The notes beneath the pieces are model-generated. The model worked only from the letters and a program-made list of their open reading frames with translations. It had not been told where the DNA came from and did not search any database. Both the position numbers and the translations under genes were made by a program. From Vicia villosa (taxonomy: Eukaryota > Streptophyta > Magnoliopsida > Fabales > Fabaceae): 64,000 nt of DNA. Of the stretch, positions 21,541-35,042 are shown in pieces. The stretch lies in NCBI RefSeq assembly GCF_029867415.1, contig NC_081185.1, positions 106,247,055 through 106,311,054 of the forward strand. The letters are read 5' to 3'. Numbering within the stretch: the stretch's first letter is position 1; every line of letters begins with the position of its first letter.

Positions 21541-24000
21541 AATTCCTCTTCAGTAATCAGCCTAGAAACATTCTAATTCCCAGAAAATTCACTAACACAG
21601 CAACACATTTAGTATAACACAAATAATTCACCAGTGCAGTTCATCGATTCATATATCATAATTTTTACCATTCATTCAGAATCACCGACAGCATAATTAA
21701 ATCAAAATTCAACATAGCATCAGTTTTCACATAAGATATCCAAGAATATTTAAACACAACAAACACCACAATTCTACCAAAACACAGATATAACATTATC
21801 ACCCCAAACCCCACATACAGTTCATCATATCCCCGTTTAAGAGTGCCAGGTAAAACTTGGGGAGGGGGTTGGCAGGTTAATTCCTTAGGAAGAACCAACA
21901 ATAGTCTGAAGTGTTAGATCTTTAAGAAATAATTGAGGTTGGGTTGTATGTTTCGAAAGATATTAGACTTTAAAGGCATAGGAAACATCAATGACCTCCT
22001 AACTCGACTCCAACCATGTAGCAACTACAAAGAGAAGTTGTTGGCTGAAGGTGTCGAAAGAAACAAAACCTCAAAAAAGTTAGACATAGAAGCAATGAGA
22101 CAAGAGGCATCATAGGGACAGAGATAAAGAAATGCATAAGGGACAACATGCTAAATTTTATGAATACACTTCTCTTGACCTCTTAAGAATAGGAATTTTA
22201 CACAAATGCACAAACATCTAGTTCAAGGATTTCAGAGAGAAATGTTGGTGTAAAAATGTGATGTAGTAATTGTGCAAACAAAAAGCACAATGTTGTGAGT
22301 ATATTGTAATACTGCATTCACGAGGAGTGTAAAATATCGTACAAAACTAAGGTGATCATATTTGTTATTGTGAGCGCGGGGAATTGTAACTGTAAAGGAG
22401 GGTGCGCATGATGCGATAAATTGCTTAATTATACTAATTGTAAAACTAATAAATTAACTAAGCTAATGGTAATAAAATATGATGATAAAAGTGATTAAGT
22501 TCCTCTTTAGAATCATTTGCCTCTAATTATGAGAAACCCATGACCAAACCTATAATGAGCATGTTTAAAACTATAACTTTTATAAAACATGGTTCTATAG
22601 CAAATTGTTCATCAAGTAATTCACTTTGTATAAAACGATCTTCCAAAAATCCCAGGGGAATATAATTGGAATAGCCAAAGGTTTTATGGCGTGTAACTAA
22701 TTGAATTATTTTACAAAATATAATTATCCAATAAATTGATCTCTAAGTAACCTCTTCATCTTATGCAACCCCCATATAACATGAGGGAAATAATCCCAAA
22801 TGTCAAAGGTTTTATTTCACAAAAAAACTACACCAATAGCCATAGATATTTATTACTTATTGCTATAAATTATAAATTTCACACAATATTTGGGTCTAAG
22901 TTTCCTTTTTGGGTCTAAGTTTCCTTTTAAGTCAGTTTTGCCAATTTTGAAGACATGAGAAAATATTAAACCCAAATAAAATCATATATTTATTAAACAT
23001 GTGATCATTTCACAAACAAATAAGATGGATTAAATGTATCATCCAATGGGATCTAATCTATCATATAAGAAAAGTCTCCCTTTTCTTGATCAATGGGACT
23101 GTCACATCAGCTCCTGTCTCCACAATATTTCACATCAGCAGCCTCAACCTTCCATTCTTCGATCCATAACTTCCAACCCTTCTGCCTTCCAAACCTCCGA
23201 CCCTTCTGCCTTCCAAACGTTTCCCATTAATTTCATTCAATATGTACTTATAATATGCAGTTATCAATGATTGTTCCCACAAACCTTTATATTCTATATT
23301 TTGCAACGGTTATACGCTTCACTATCCCTCTACTTAAATCTACAAAGTCAGACCATTCTACTTAAATCTACAAAAGTCAGACCATTTTACAGCGATGGCA
23401 GTTTGAAAGTGGTAGATGGGTGAAATCAAAAATGGGAATAGGATGCGTGCCTACAATATTTCATTGGTAAATTGTTTGTTTAATTACTGATCAAAATTTT
23501 TACTTTTGTTAAGAACTGATTCATACTAACTTTCCGTAATGTTTAATAGATTGGACAGAGATCACAATTTTCAATTTTGATGGGCCGTTTGAAAGTGGTA
23601 GATATGTGATCGAAGAATAACATGAAATCAAAAAGGGAATAAGGCTACGGTTTTCATTGGTAAATTCTTTGTTTACTTATTGATCAAATTTTACTTTACT
23701 GATTCATACCGACTTTTCGATTGGCCAGAGAATCACAATTTTCAATTTTGAGTTGTTCAAATTGAAAATTGAGAAAATATTATAGATTGATTGGTTTACT
23801 GGTCCAAAACCTATCACTGTGTAGTGGTATTTTGGTTTTCATTTTTTTTCTCACTACTGTCCATAGGAACAATCATTTTTTTTCTCACTACTGTCCATAG
23901 GAACAATCATGCATTCTAAGGTTGGAAGTTAGCGTATGATATGTGATAGCATGGTCTAGTTTCTAAAAACTATTTTTTTTACCAAAATGCATATTTTAAT
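21541..24000. other. Non-coding region with short direct repeats and one unassigned ORF
   Basis: A 60-codon frame at 21933-22115 (+) contains MNDLLTRL-like INDLLTRLQPCSNYKEKLLA and may be a retroelement scrap, but I cannot name it. GGGTCTAAGTTTCCTTTT is tandemly doubled at 22892-22933. A diverged segmental duplication pairs 23388-23480 with 23583-23670 (shared GTTTGAAAGTGGTAGAT and CATTGGTAAATT). CTCACTACTGTCCATAGG is doubled at 23850-23905. No gene can be supported. Confidence 0.5.
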
Positions 24001-26045
<2,045 letters not shown>

Positions 26046-26047
26046 AA

Positions 26048-27820
26048 TTGAGTTTAATCAATTATATTAAATAGTTATTATTAATTGTATTATATAATTT
26101 GATAGAATATTTCTTCATTATAATTTGTCAATTTAAGATTTTTGTTATTATAAAATATTTTAATTATCATCAAATATTTTTAAACAATGGTAAAATTAAT
26201 TTATTTTTGTTTTTAAAATATCATCAAAATATTGAATATTAACAGAAACCTGAAGTTACTGATAAAAAAAATTGAATATTAACGGGAACATGTAGTTATT
26301 AATCAAAATATTGGATATTAATAGATTTTTTTTTGAATATTAATGGGTACATGAAGTTACTAATCAAAATATTGAATATTAAAGGCAATATTAAATTAAT
26401 GATCAAAATATTAAATGTATTGAATATTAACGAAAACATGAAGTTACTGATAAAAAAATGGAATGTTAACGAGAGCACAAAGTTACTGATCAAAATATTG
26501 AATATTAACGATAACACGAAGTTATTGATCAAACTATTGAATATTAACGGGAAAATGAAGTTATTGATCAAACTATATTGAATATTAACGGGAACATGAA
26601 GTTATTAATCAAAATATTGAATATTAACGAGAACATGAAGTTAGTAATCAAAATATTGAATATTAACGTGAGTATTAAATTACAAAGCAAAGTATATAAT
26701 ATTAACGGGAACATGGTGTTACTGCTAAAAATATTGAATAATAACGGAAACATGACGTTATTAATCAAACTATTGAATATTAATCGGAACAAATTTGGAA
26801 TATTAACGAAACACGAAGTTAGTGATCAAAATAATGAATATTAACGGGAACATGAAGTTATTGATCAAAATATTGAATTTTGACGGGAACATGAAGTTAC
26901 TGAACAAAATATTGAATATCAACGAGAACACGAAGTTACTGATCAAAATATTTAATATTAAGAGGAACATGAAGTTACTGGTCAAAATATTGAATATTAA
27001 TGAGAAATGAAGTTTATTGATCAAAATATTGAATATTACTGGTAACACGGAGTTACTGATCAACATATTGAATATTAACGGGAGCACGGAGTTATTGATT
27101 AAAATATTGAATATTAACGGGAGCACAAAGTTAATGATCAAAATTTTGAATATTATCGGAAACATTAAGTTATTGATCCAAATTTTAAAAATGAACGGGA
27201 ACAAATTTTGAATATTAACGGGAACACGAAGTTACTGGTCAAAATAATAAATTTTGACGGGAACACGGAGTTATTGACAACATATTAAATATTAACAGGA
27301 ACACGAAGTTACCGATAAATTTTTGAATATTAACAGAAACATTAAGTTATTAACGGGAACACGGAGTTACTGATCAAAATAATGAATATTAACAAGAACA
27401 TGAAGTTACTGATCAAAATATTGAAATTTAACAGGAAGAAATTTGAAATATTAACGGGAATACGAAGTTACTTATCAAAATAATGAATATTAGCGGGAAC
27501 ATGAACTTACTGGTCAAAGTATTTTTCTATTAATTATGTATTTTGAATGAATCATTATTATAAATGGAGTTTGTAGTGATTTCTCATTGACCTACAAGAG
27601 AGAGCTGATAGTTTGAGATTGAGCTGATAGTTTGTAGTTATAATTGAGCCAAAATAATTAATTTTCTCCTTAGCTAGCAAAAAATAATCGATTCTCCTTA
27701 GCTGATAGTTTGAGATTGGGCTAAGAGTTTGTAGTTTAATCAATTATATTAAATAGTTATCACTAATTGAATTATATAATTTGATTGAATATTTGTTCTT
27801 TATAATTTGTGAATTTGCGA
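26048..27820. repeat. Direct repeat (~85 bp) bracketing the minisatellite
   Basis: The segment 26048-26135 starting GTTTAATCAATTATATTAAA is repeated with about a dozen differences at 27734-27820. Between the two copies lies the 39-bp minisatellite plus about 200 bp of unique DNA. The arrangement suggests that the array grew inside a duplicated segment, or that the two copies are ends of an older repeat unit. Confidence 0.8.
26222..27523. repeat. 39-bp minisatellite, about 33 units
   Basis: The unit is close to TTGAATATTAACGGGAACAT followed by GAAGTTACTGATCAAAATA, 39 bp in total, repeated for about 1.3 kb with point changes and small indels. Because 39 is divisible by three, each unit adds 13 codons. 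The array therefore stays open in long runs on both strands: + strand frames read NINGNMKLLIKIL repeats, and - strand frames (for example 27204-26803) read FNILINNFMFPLI repeats. This is repeat-driven openness and not evidence of a protein. Confidence 0.95.
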
Positions 27821-29705
27821 TTTAAAACTTTTCTTTCATTACAATTTGTCAAATAAAATATTACTATTTTTATAACCTTTTCAATTTTACCCAAAACTTA
27901 ATCTTTTACTAATATATTTTATCTTTCTCAATCATAATTGTGGTGTCGTTTTTTTTACCTCCCCGTTTCACTTGGGACGACGGCACGCTAGACCCTTCAC
28001 GCGGAATTTGGAAGGAGAATGCGCCCGGGGCGGGATGAATTTTGTTTCAGTTCTTCCTACGATATCACACAAACTTTTTAATTATCCTACGAGTAGGAAA
28101 GGGGAAAAAGATCTCAAATAAACCCTAGGAGTTTGCTAAGTGTGAGGATTCACCTAGACTAGAAATTCTGGAGTCCGGGAGGTCGGTTATACATAGGGAA
28201 GAGTTTAAGCACCCTACATATCCGTAGTACTCTATGGGAACCTTCTTTGTGTCTATGTGTTTGTGTTTGTTGCTTATTGATTGGGAAAGTTTCTCCTTTG
28301 TGTTAGGAGAAAGAATTGAATTGATTTAAAAAGACAGACAGACTGACTATTTTTGGTTTTTTATTAGCTCGCTGAGATTCCTTGTGAACCTCATGCCTAC
28401 ATATCCCTAATGGAAGTCAGAGCTTTTTGTAGTTCGGAGAACTAATTAGGGAAATTAATGATTTTTTTTGGTGCCTTGCTTGAAGCTCAAGGTTGAAGCT
28501 TGAATTAAATCTCTGTTTACAGTAAAGAGACATGAAATCATCTTTACAGAGAGGTGTTTCTACTATTCCACCACAAACATTTTTAAAGTGACATAAAAGC
28601 TAAAATTGTTTCATTAAGAGAGGGAGCCTACTTGGTTAATCAAGTATGACGACCACATGCCTCTTGAATGAAAGATTCTCGACCAAATTAGGGAAAGTTG
28701 TACAAGTCTGGGTTGTGTGCTAGATCATGTCTTTCATGAGTCCTAAATGGGAGAATGTTTGAAATGATTGTTTGTTTGAAATGATTATTTTGTTTTAAGT
28801 GATTGTTTGTGGTGAGATAGGAGAAATATCTTCCTATAAAGATAAGTTATGTCTATCTACTGTTTGAAAGATTTGATTTTGAGCTGGCTTGTATGAGGCC
28901 CAAGCTTGAGGCTTTTTGATTGCTTTTTATTGACTTTGGGAGATGACTCCACTGGGGATTATTTTAAACTGAGGAGTTTTGTGTTCTATACAAAGCCCAT
29001 AATTGAGGCTGACTCTAATTGGAGAGTGTTTATTTGATAGATTTTTATTTGGTGCTCTGTACAAAGCCCAGAATTGTGGCTGACTCTTTATTGAGGAATA
29101 TGTCTTTTACTGACTGAGACTGGTGAGACTGTCTTTTGAAAGAATGAATTTTTGGAGGCTAACCCTTTCCAGGGGTTTTATTTTGCTGGAGAAATTATCT
29201 TTTGAAAGTTTAATCTTTGGAGGCTAACTCTTTCCAGGGGTTTTATTGGCAGAATGATTACTATTTGAGACTTCTTGTTTAAAGCCCAAGATTAAGGTTG
29301 ACATTGACTGAAGATAATCAAGTATGGATCCTAGACTCTGCTAAGGAAAACAATTATTGAAGATAGGGGTGACAGAGACTGTCCATGTCTCTCATTCCAA
29401 AAGGTGTGCTCAATGTGAGATTGAGACAATCTTGGCTTGTTTAAAGTCTGGTTTGAAGAATGGAAGAAACTCACTAGGATAGGCTAAAAGGTGACTAAAG
29501 ACATGTTCCTATGTTTATAAGAAACCTGATGGGTCCTTGTATACAAGCTCAAGAGGAAGCTGGGAATGCTTTTAAGAAGCCTGTGGGTCCTTGTACAAAG
29601 CCCAAGAGGAGGCTAATCGAGGGTCATCGAGGGTCCTTGTTATAGCACAAGAGAAAGCTATGTGGTTTTGAACTTATTTTGGCTCTAAGCAAATGGGTAA
29701 GAGGT

Positions 29706-30176
29706 TTCACCGGGAATAATTCCTCTTTGGTGGATGTGTCCTAGTTTGGGTTCTAAGGCTTTTTCAAGATGTTTCACCGGGAATAATTCATCTTGAGGGT
29801 TTGAACTAAAGATCTCTAATTAGGAAAGAGCCTTCACCGGGAAGACATTCTCAATCCTAGGCCATAGTCCTATAATATTTATATATAGTTTAACTGTCTT
29901 AAGGTTTACACTCAGACGTAGTCCTAAACAATATATAAACAGTTTATATTTGACAGTAATTTAAATGAAGACTGTAAATTGAAAACTTGTAAAGCCTAAC
30001 ATGGATGGAGTGGAGGCCTTTGAAGATGTATGTACAAAGCCTCACCAGCAATTTTTGTTGTTTATTAATAACATTTGAATATTTATGATAAACAGTTAAA
30101 GGTTTTTGAAAACAGGAGAAGTGAAGATGGACGTAGGTCACATAGGTATCTGAAGAGTTTCACCGGGAATAATTCT
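29706..30176 (-). repeat. Dispersed CACCGGGAATAATTC motifs in the LTR
   Basis: TTTCACCGGGAATAATTC occurs at about 29706, 29771 and 30157, and a shortened TTCACCGGGAAGA at 29830. Around them, phrases such as ACAAAGCCCARRA plus GAGGCT recur at least six times between 28890 and 29610. The transcribed half of this LTR is built from short diverged modules. Confidence 0.8.
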
Positions 30177-30755
30177 CTTCAAATACCAGAAGAATGTTTT
30201 GAAAACAGAAAGAAGATTTTGTAAATAGAGTTTTTGAAAACAAACTAAGAAAAGAAAAAGTTGTTGGGTCTTACACTCTATTAGAGGCCCAAAAGATTTG
30301 TTTACTGTTTATAAAAACAATTGAAAAGAAATGAAAAGATGTAAAGTTCCGTTGTCTGAGAACCTTGGTCGTCTGTTTAATTTGAAGTTTGAAAACAGTT
30401 TCGAATTTTGACAAAAGTCAACTTAATTAGGGTAAAGACAAAGTATATACCTTATTAAGACCTAAATGATTAGGGTTTTATCACTAAAATATTTATGAGA
30501 GATTAGGTTTTGAAAATTCAAGGAAAACATGTATTAAAATATTTTTTTTTAAAATACTTAAAACACACCATTTTTAACCTAATAAAAATACATGAAATAA
30601 ATAATATTTTTTGTGATTTTTTGACTATTCATAAAATATATATATTAATTGATAAGTGTGTGAAAAATGAAGTGAAAATGAATTAATTTGATAGGTTAAA
30701 TAATTGTGTGAAGTTGGTGAAAAAAATGAGAGAAAATGAGTGTAAAAAATAGTTT

Positions 30756-30988
30756 TGGCCCTTAGAGGGTTTGAACCCACGCCCTCATAGTCACACACTC
30801 AAAATAATACCACTGGGCCAAACGCCAGTTGGTGATAATAACACACGCGCAGTTGGTTTTATTTTAAAACAAGTTGGAAATCTTTGAAGAATAAAAGGAT
30901 CAAAAAGTCTGGGGCGAGGGGGATTCGAACCCCAGACTAGAGGCATGAGGAGACTAAGAGCGCATGTGAGGCCACTAGGGCAAGCGAT
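30756..30988 (-). other. Two tRNA-like A-box/B-box modules in the Ogre-type LTR
   Basis: On the - strand (LTR sense) the first module (30988-30911) has an A-box-like TTGCCCTAGTGGCC and, about 45 bases on, a B-box GGTTCGAATCCC. The second module (30826-30756) has TTGGCCCAGTGGTA and GGTTCAAACCC with similar spacing. Neither has a pairable acceptor stem or a clear anticodon arm, so they are not functional tRNA genes. They resemble RNA polymerase III internal promoters of tRNA-derived sequences. Confidence 0.6.
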
Positions 30989-31930
30989 GAAATCGTTTAT
31001 AAAACGCATACCATTCAAAATAAAATAAACTCTGCCTTTGGATTTAAATTTTGCGCGCCACAGCCATGGTCGTCTTCAACCTCAAGCTTGAAGATTTTGA
31101 ATTTGCTAACTTGCTCAATTCTCAACCAAACAGGGTGATGTAAACATGGATTTCACTCTAAATTTCCTTACGAACTCAAATATGTAACTAACACAGATTT
31201 ATATTAACTACATCTAATGAATTAACTAAAAAACGCGAAGAGCCCTAAAATTCGAAATTCAAATTAAATGACTATACTGAAAGATAAATGGATGATGATA
31301 GAGGGTTTTTAATCCTCTGATGATGCTGAACAAACTAGTATCGAGATATATTGTAAAGAGTACTTAAATTAGAGTGATGGAGTTTGAAAAAATACCTCTG
31401 AAAGTGGAGGTCGTGAGGATGATAGAGAACACCTGGGCTTGTATGAATGATCCTAAAAGCTTCCTAGGGACTCAGTGATGCTAGCTGAATGCTTATTTTG
31501 ACTTGAATACCTCAGAATCGTTCAACCCGATCCCTTCAATTTGGACTTCAAGTGACATTGGAGGTTGATGAATCTGCAGTTACAGATGAGCTGCGACCAT
31601 CTGGATAGCTTCACCACACCCTCAGGAACGTGTTTGGATGCTTGGACTTGCCTGACTCCTCTTGAATCGTGCTACAGACCTCCAACTGACTTTGCTCTAA
31701 ATTGAAAGTGAAGATGGTGTTCTTGCACTTGCAGAAGTGTTCCAGATGTTTGGATCACCTCTAATGGACCTCCTTAAAAGATTAGAACACTTAGTTTCAA
31801 AGGAAGAGCTCTGGTTTGAAGAACCCGAGTCTTCTTGCCAAAGAACCTTTGAAAATGCTAAGTATGAAAGGAAGAAGGAGAAAGCAATAATTATGGTTGT
31901 TTTGGTGTGATTAATATGAAGGAGAGCACT

Positions 31931-31940
31931 TATATTTATA
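31931..31940 (-). promoter_or_regulatory. TATA box of the Ogre-type LTR
   Basis: The - strand sequence TATAAATATA lies about 1.54 kb from the LTR start and just upstream of a leader-like region. This would make U3 about 1.5 kb and the transcribed R-U5 about 4 kb. The call is based on motif and position only. Confidence 0.55.
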
Positions 31941-33487
31941 GGCAAAGAGTTCTGTACAGATTGAGGGAGTGAGCTTGCTTAGTGAGGGAGTTTTGGTTTC
32001 TTGGCCATGAAGAAATTCAAAGAGTATCCAAAATGCAATGATGGCCAAACCGAGCTTAGCTCCCTATCCATTGATTATATCTGATCTTGGGGAACATTTA
32101 TGATGTGTAGAGACTTTCTATTGGCTTAGGAGAAGATTCCAATTGGTGAATCATTGCTTACCATAAATTCTCAAAAGTAATGATTACATAATCACATGTT
32201 CTTGCTTTTGGGAATCTTCTTCAATTCTCATGCCATGGTGAAAATGGATGTATGGTATGCTTGCAGATGTATTATGGGTCGTGTAACATCATTTAGTGAA
32301 GCCATTTGCACAAAATTGCAAAGTTTCAAATTGTACATAACCTATAATTTTACTCCATGAGGCCAACTTTGAACAAGCATAACTCTTAGCTCAAAATGAA
32401 TTTGGAGGAGGTTGAGCACAATTTGGAAAGCCCTAAATATCTACTTCAATTCATTAGTTTGGGGTTTCTTCATAATCATTTGGGAAAATTGTGAAAAATG
32501 GGCCCAAAGTTGGAAGGAAACTAGGTCAAAAACACTTGGAAAAATTTCTAAGTCTTTAAGGCCTATAACTTCCAAATCCCAAATCTCTTAAATGATTTAT
32601 TTCTTGAAAAAAGTTGCATTGTAAGATGTTGTTTTATTTTGCAAGATCTACAACTTTCATTTTGGAAGTTTTTTGAGTTGTGTAGGTGAAATTTTGAGTT
32701 CCCATAATGCCCCCAAAAACCCTAATTCCTGACTTTTGATCCTTGATGAATTTTCTTGAATTTCTTTGGTCAAATGACTCTAATAATCATATATTGATGA
32801 TATTGATCCTCAAAAGTCATGGTTTAACTAAAAACCCTAAAAGTCAGAGGTGATCTTGTGCAGTTGACTTTTTCAGATGAAGTGAAATTTTGGACTTTTG
32901 TGATGAATCAAGTTCTCCTCCTCAAATGAGTGATGTGAATGGATTACATTGAGGTAATAGAAGTTCTTGAACCATGTTTTGAGTTTTGGATCCATGTCCT
33001 GATTAAAAGTCAACTGTCCAGGTGAATTAGGTTAGAAACCCTAATTGTTGACCAGATGAAATTGATGACTGTGGATCTTGAATTGAAGTGAAATGCCCAA
33101 TGGATATTGTCATATGAACCAATTGAAGATATTTGAACCAATTGATAGATGCCCTGGAGCTTTTTAGGGTTTCCCAAATGTGATCCCTGATTATGGTCCC
33201 TGATGGGCTCAAAACCCTAGATTGGTGAACTAAGCAAACCTGAGCCCAGATGATTGGGTGTCTAATCAACCATAGGTGAATAGAATGAAGCTTTTTGAGT
33301 CCTAGGATTGTATTGGAGACTAATCCTTTTATTGATTGATCCTTTGCATGAGCTCTTTTGTTCCTGAACATCCTTGATTAAGTACCAGATGAACAAGTGA
33401 CTGCTCTGAGTATTTGCTTTGAATCTGATGAAAAGCCTGAAGGTATGACATCTCAGGGGGGGGTCAAAATTAGGGTATGACAATAAT

Positions 33488-33534
33488 GCGCGAAAACGAC
33501 GGGTACCTGTGCGAACGTACGGGTAAGACACTAG
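33488..33534 (+). mobile_element. Probable Helitron 3' terminus
   Basis: ACCTGTGC (33505-33512) and GTACGGGT (33517-33524) form an 8-bp stem with two G-T pairs and a 4-base loop. Six bases later comes CTAG (33531-33534) followed by T. A short GC-rich hairpin shortly before CTRR with insertion next to T is the 3' signature of plant Helitrons. The Ogre-type LTR inserted just 5' of it. The 5' end of the Helitron (TC) was not found, so its extent is unknown. Confidence 0.5.
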
Positions 33535-34934
33535 TATAAGATAACTAGTCATTCATCCTTAAGAGTTTCATTATTATTAAAATTAATAAGCAATAAATAA
33601 GACTTACAATGATAATTGATAGTTCCCTAATGGTAGTTTTTGTTTCCCATTATCCTTGGTACCAAAATATGCATTTGTGTCTTAAAATTTTGGACCCCTA
33701 ATCACTAAACATGTTTTTACAATTTATAGAAAAATATCTTGAAAATCATCAGATCGCGCCACTATTAGACCTAAACGCATTGTTATTACTTGATTACTCT
33801 ATTTTGGCAATTTTGCAATTCCTTGGCAGGTTGTTTAAATAATGTTGCTATGATGTTGCATGCTTTGCTTGAGATATTTGTACTTGGATAACTCCTTTAT
33901 GTTGAGAATTGAACAGGTCCAAACCGAACCGACATTACTTCTTGAGCTTACCATTTATTCTCATATATTAAATAAAATGAATGAATATGAATCAATCAGG
34001 TGATCTTTTTAGCCGCCACCCCGCCACTCCTATTCTCCATAGAGACTTCAATTGTCCCTAAAATCAATCTCTCAGATTCACAATCATCCATAAAATTATA
34101 TGAATATGAATGGAATTCATTGTAGCTGCTTGAAATCCACCCCCAACCTTCAATTTCTCTATGAATTGTCAACCTTCTTCAAGTTTCTATTTAAGTTCTA
34201 TGTCTCCTATTTCAATCTATCTTCAAAAAATTATCAAATCACCTCCGAGGCACAAACCTTCTTATTCTTAATTCTCTAATATTAGTAAGTAAGCTTTTTA
34301 GTTTGTTTGATTTTAGCTTTTGTATAGTTTGTTCACTCATCTTTTTTACAGTTTTTTATTTCAATCTGTTTCTAACCCTCCATGTGTTTATATATTTGAA
34401 TAGAGTTTTTTATTATCATCCCAATTCCATGGCAGTGTAAAGAATCATGCATTTGGTTAGTACAATAAGTAAATGATTTTTTTGTTGTAATTGTTTGTTA
34501 TACAGTTGTCTTTAACGTTTACTGACTTGAAGTTTGTAACCCTGGTGAATATTGGTGTTCTTTGTTTTGAAAACAGTTTATAGTGTATCATTATCCGTGA
34601 GATATCTACATAACTATAATGATGTGAGCCATTCTTATTTCTAAATAGTGGACAAAGCAACTAACATGGATGAAAATAAAAATGTTTCACTATATTTCTC
34701 GTAATGCCTTATATTTTTCCTCAATGAAGATTTGTTTCTGATAATGTACTCATTTGTAGTAACAATTTGTATCATATGAAAAATGATGTTGTTTTCTATT
34801 AGCATCCAAATAGTATGACATTGCACCTACATCTACTCCCACGACAGCAAAGACATAAATATATTTGATTTTAATATGTTTCGAACCCTCAATCTGTTTA
34901 TAGTTTGTTCTGAATCCTTATTCATTTTCTCGAG

Positions 34935-35035
34935 ATTTTTATAGTTTGTTCAATCTGTTCTAATTTTTAGTTTGTTCAATTTGTTCTAATTTTTAGTTTG
35001 TTCAATCTGTTCTAATTTTTAGTTTGTTCGATTTT
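34935..35035. repeat. 26-bp tandem repeat upstream of the hAT transposase
   Basis: The unit TTTGTTCAATCTGTTCTAAT plus TTTTAG occurs about four times in tandem just before the transposase start codon at 35043. It lies in what would be the promoter or 5' UTR of the transposase gene. Confidence 0.85.
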
Positions 35036-35042
35036 TACAAGA

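Larger units (their letters stand above)
27939..33482 (-). mobile_element. Ogre-type Ty3/gypsy solo LTR, 5544 bp, TSD ATAAT
   Basis: On the - strand the LTR starts TGTCATACCCTAATTTT (33482) and ends in GGTAAAAAAAACGACACCACA-like sequence at 27939. The 5-bp ATAAT is duplicated at 27934-27938 and 33483-33487. A TATA box TATAAATATA lies on the - strand at 31940-31931, leaving a transcribed LTR part of about 4 kb. A GGGATATGTAGGCATGAGG motif (28410-28390, - strand) is of a kind conserved in many plant gypsy LTRs. No gag or pol is present, so this is a solo LTR. Such length is characteristic of Ogre elements of Fabeae legumes. It also contains tRNA-like modules and dispersed short repeats. Confidence 0.85.

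Noticed and set aside
22230..23000. Organelle DNA insertion or RNA gene
   Set aside because: The AT-rich sequence looked organelle-like at first, but I recognise no plastid or mitochondrial gene and no RNA structure.
26803..27204. 133-codon frame in the minisatellite as a repeat protein gene
   Set aside because: The openness follows from a 39-bp unit divisible by three and appears on both strands. There is no promoter or conserved start.
30911..30988. A real tRNA gene at the GGTTCGAATCCC site
   Set aside because: The acceptor arms do not pair and no proper anticodon stem is visible. It lies inside a retrotransposon LTR with a second similar module.
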